Positions 62,059 through 64,000 of a stretch of DNA of 64,000 nucleotides are shown here, piece by piece. The translations under genes were made by a program, and so were the position numbers. How positions within the stretch are numbered: position 1 is the first letter of the stretch; each line of letters starts with the position of its first letter. Under the pieces are notes generated by a model. That model did not search any database. It was not told the DNA's origin and saw nothing but the letters and a program-made list of their open reading frames with translations. Source of the stretch: Maritalea sp049801075 (GTDB lineage: Bacteria > Pseudomonadota > Alphaproteobacteria > Rhizobiales > Devosiaceae); NCBI RefSeq assembly GCF_049801075.1, contig NZ_JBNAGG010000001.1, positions 992,001 through 1,056,000 on the forward strand, given 5' to 3'.

Positions 62059-62808
62059 ATGGGATTTGACTTTTCGGGCAGCAAGGCGCTGGTGACCGGC
62101 GGTGCGCGGGGCATTGGGCTGGAGATTTCAAAACTGCTGATCGCGCGGGGGGCTCAGCTTATTGTGGTGGGCCGCAATGAAGATGATTTGCGGCGGCTGC
62201 AACAGCAATTCCCTCAAGCGGTGACGCCCTATGTTTGTGACCTTGCGCAGGCTGAAGCGGTTGACCGACTGATTGAATTTCTGCGCACCGCACATTTGGA
62301 CCTGAATGTGCTGATCAACAACGCAGCGCGGCAGGTTGAGATGGATGCGCTCGCAGGCAATACAGCACAGAATATTGCGGATGGGCGCAATGAAATTGCG
62401 CTCAATCTTGATGCGCTTATCTCTTTGAGTCTTGGGCTGTTGCCGCAGTTCGCGCGGCAAGAGCGGGCGTTGATCTGCAATATCAGCACCGGGCTGGCGA
62501 TTGCGCCGAAAGCGGCCTCCCCCGTTTATTGCGCCACAAAGGCGGGCGTGCGCAATTTTAGCCGCGCGATCCGCTATCAATGTGAGGATGAAGCGCCGCA
62601 GATTCAGGTCAGCGAAGCGGTGATGGCGCTGGTGGATACGGAGATGACAACTGGGCGTGGCACCGGAAAGATTACCCCGCAACAGGCAGCGCTTGAGGTG
62701 GTGAATGGTCTTGCCAAAGGGCAGCATGAAATCTGGGTGGGCAAAGCTAAATTGCTGCGGTTTTTAAACCTGCTGGCCCCGCCCATCGCCGCGAAGATTT
62801 TGCGCTAA
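62059..62808 (+). CDS. Short-chain dehydrogenase/reductase
   Basis: A 249-residue classical SDR. The nucleotide loop is TGGARGIG (about residues 13-20), the NNA motif is VLINNAARQ, the catalytic Ser lies in CNISTGLA, and the Tyr/Lys pair in VYCATKAGV. DltE-like SDRs have this form. Substrate unknown. The ATG at 62059 has GAGG 7 bases upstream. Probably repressed by the divergent TetR protein. Confidence 0.9.
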   Translation: MGFDFSGSKALVTGGARGIGLEISKLLIARGAQLIVVGRNEDDLRRLQQQFPQAVTPYVCDLAQAEAVDRLIEFLRTAHLDLNVLINNAARQVEMDALAGNTAQNIADGRNEIALNLDALISLSLGLLPQFARQERALICNISTGLAIAPKAASPVYCATKAGVRNFSRAIRYQCEDEAPQIQVSEAVMALVDTEMTTGRGTGKITPQQAALEVVNGLAKGQHEIWVGKAKLLRFLNLLAPPIAAKILR

Positions 62809-62811
62809 GGG

Positions 62812-63882
62812 CTATTTCAACGCCTTTTGCAGCACTTTTTTGAAGGCGGTCGGCAAGGCTTCCCCCTCAACGGTTTCACGCGGCTGCCACCACCCTTCAG
62901 CCGCCGGCGGCCTGTCGCTTTGGATGAACCAGACGGTTACTTCCAAGGCGAAATGGGTGAACACATGGTCGATGGTGCCGCGCTTGTGCCAATCGCCCAC
63001 GAATGGAAATTCAGGTTCGGTGCGCTCGCCAATCCACTCGCTGCCGGGCACTTCGGTCATGGCGGCGAGCAGGCCTTTTTCCGGGCGCTGGCGCAGGAAG
63101 ATTTCGCCCTGTTTGTTTTGCACCACGAAGGCATGGCCAAAGCGCTGGGGTTTTGGCTTTTTCGGCGCGGCCACCGGATAGTTTTCCGGCGCGCCGGATT
63201 TTCTGCCCGCGCAGTTTTGTGCGATGGGACAAATCAGACAGTTGGCGCGTTTCGGGGCGCAAATGGTGGCGCCCAAATCCATCAGGCTTTGGGCAAAGTC
63301 CCCGGCCCGCTTGGGCACGGACCGCGCCACCACGTCGCGCACAAAGGGCTTTTCGTCGCGCACCGACTTCTCCAGTGCAGTATAGCGCGCCACCACCCGG
63401 TCCACATTGCCATCCACCACGGCCACTTGCTCATCAAAGCAAATCGCGGCGATGGCGGCGCTGGTGTAAGGCCCTATGCCGGGCAGTTTTTGCAACTCCT
63501 CGGCGCTGGCGGGGAAGATGCCATTGTGCTCGTCCACCAGCACCTGGGCGCAGGCGTGCAGATTGCGGGCGCGGGCATAATAGCCAAGGCCCGCCCAAGC
63601 TTTGAGCACATCGTCGCGCGGGGCGGCGGCCAAATCAAAAATGGTCGACCACGTGCTGGTGAAGGCCGCGAAATATTTCCCCACCGTGGGCACGGTGGTT
63701 TGCTGCAACATAATCTCCGACAGCCAGACGAAATAAGGGTTGGGCAACACCCCTTCTGCCCGCGCCTGCGGCCCCACGCGCCATGGCAGGGTGCGGGCCG
63801 AACGATCATACCAGTCGAGCATCGCTTCCGCGTCTAAAGTGGGGGCATTTTTCCCCCTAGTTTTTGAGATTTTTTCATGCAT
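62812..63882 (-). CDS. mutY: A/G-specific adenine glycosylase
   Basis: A 356-residue MutY that removes adenine mispaired with 8-oxoguanine. The catalytic Glu lies in WLSEIMLQQTTV, the helix-hairpin-helix is LPGIGPYTSAAI with the catalytic Asp in VVDGNVDRV, and the [4Fe-4S] Cys set is C-x6-C-x2-C-x5-C in CAPKRANCLICPIAQNC. A C-terminal Nudix-like domain (FGHAFVVQNKQGEIFLRQR in part) recognises 8-oxoG. The start is the ATG at 63882. Confidence 0.96.
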   Translation of the reverse strand: MHEKISKTRGKNAPTLDAEAMLDWYDRSARTLPWRVGPQARAEGVLPNPYFVWLSEIMLQQTTVPTVGKYFAAFTSTWSTIFDLAAAPRDDVLKAWAGLGYYARARNLHACAQVLVDEHNGIFPASAEELQKLPGIGPYTSAAIAAICFDEQVAVVDGNVDRVVARYTALEKSVRDEKPFVRDVVARSVPKRAGDFAQSLMDLGATICAPKRANCLICPIAQNCAGRKSGAPENYPVAAPKKPKPQRFGHAFVVQNKQGEIFLRQRPEKGLLAAMTEVPGSEWIGERTEPEFPFVGDWHKRGTIDHVFTHFALEVTVWFIQSDRPPAAEGWWQPRETVEGEALPTAFKKVLQKALK

Positions 63883-63961
63883 GATGGGCACTGTACTGCG
63901 TTGCGCCGCTGGCTCAAGCCAAAAGCACCATTTGTGCGCAACATATTTGAACGGGCACGCA

Positions 63962-64000
63962 ATGGCAGAGAAGAAAAAGACCAGAGCCTATAAGCATTTC
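63962..64000 (+). CDS. Start of a gene cut by the window edge
   Basis: An open frame beginning ATG at 63962 reads MAEKKKTRAYKHF and runs off the window. It is divergent from mutY. In related genomes a DUF721/DciA-type helicase-loading protein often lies here, so this could be that gene, but 13 residues are too few to decide. Confidence 0.4.
   Translation, partial: MAEKKKTRAYKHF

Noticed and set aside
62827..63837. 336-codon open frame antisense to mutY
   Set aside because: Long because of GC-rich codon use of mutY; Gly/His/Arg-rich and without recognisable motifs.

Overview
The window is chromosomal DNA of an alphaproteobacterium, most likely of the order Hyphomicrobiales (Rhizobiales). The evidence is a CcrM-type GANTC methyltransferase with a perfect CtrA box (TTAA-N7-TTAA) upstream, a LexA site of the alphaproteobacterial GTTC-N7-GTTC form, a tRNA-Gln with encoded CCA, and families common in this order (TIGR02301, DUF1499, DUF3422, PA0069-type radical SAM). 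The genus cannot be fixed from the sequence. There is no phage, plasmid or CRISPR signal. Most of the window is housekeeping DNA with a few accessory insertions.

Layout. 0.2-3.0 kb: L- and D-lactate dehydrogenases. 3.1-10.8 kb: tRNA-Gln, MBL hydrolase, DUF1499, pdxH, a class V aminotransferase / class II glutamine amidotransferase pair with a divergent Lrp regulator, a DnaJ-like chaperone and Sua5. 10.8-16.6 kb: HDAC-like deacetylase, xseB, SCO1, TlyA, aroC, fabI. 16.7-23.3 kb: FAD dehydrogenase, SRAP, EamA exporter with Lrp, Nudix, DUF3179 and small exported proteins. 23.4-26.4 kb: a large MmeI-like restriction-modification enzyme, the clearest accessory insertion. 26.6-36.1 kb: dihydroorotase, YgfZ, HD hydrolase, SleB hydrolase, a shortened PPDK-like protein, ispH and rnhA. 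36.5-43 kb: glyS and glyQ with four genes between them (LemA, DUF2207, an unrecognised protein and a tiny basic protein). 43-53 kb: DUF3422, S49 peptidase, tRNA methyltransferase, ispB, ispE, TPR protein, a degenerate uracil-DNA glycosylase, moaB and an SplB-like radical SAM protein under a LexA box. 53.1-56.5 kb: an accessory patch with a CPBP protease/TetR pair between two copies of a structured repeat, then an AT-rich orphan membrane protein. 56.5-64 kb: WYL regulator, epoxide hydrolase-like protein, MscS, rnhB, ccrM, TetR/SDR pair, mutY and the start of a further gene.

The most exciting observation is the 70-residue gene at 41345-41557. Its strong ribosome binding site, basic core and hydrophobic tail resemble the ribosome-rescue factor ArfA. 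Its coding sequence holds a perfect 10-bp hairpin followed by a U-rich tract, that is, an intrinsic terminator inside the gene. This matches the known ArfA control logic, in which the message is made without a stop codon so that the factor accumulates only when trans-translation fails. Next in interest are the paired structured repeats with a compensatory base-pair change around the CPBP/TetR module, the LexA box before the SplB-like gene, and the CtrA boxes before ccrM and before an unknown exported protein.

Functionally, lactate oxidation, isoprenoid/quinone synthesis (ispH, ispE, ispB), aromatic and fatty-acid synthesis (aroC, fabI), DNA repair (xseB, SRAP, mutY, UDG homologue, radical SAM protein) and cell-cycle methylation (ccrM) are represented. 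All functions are assigned by reading motifs; no database search was run.
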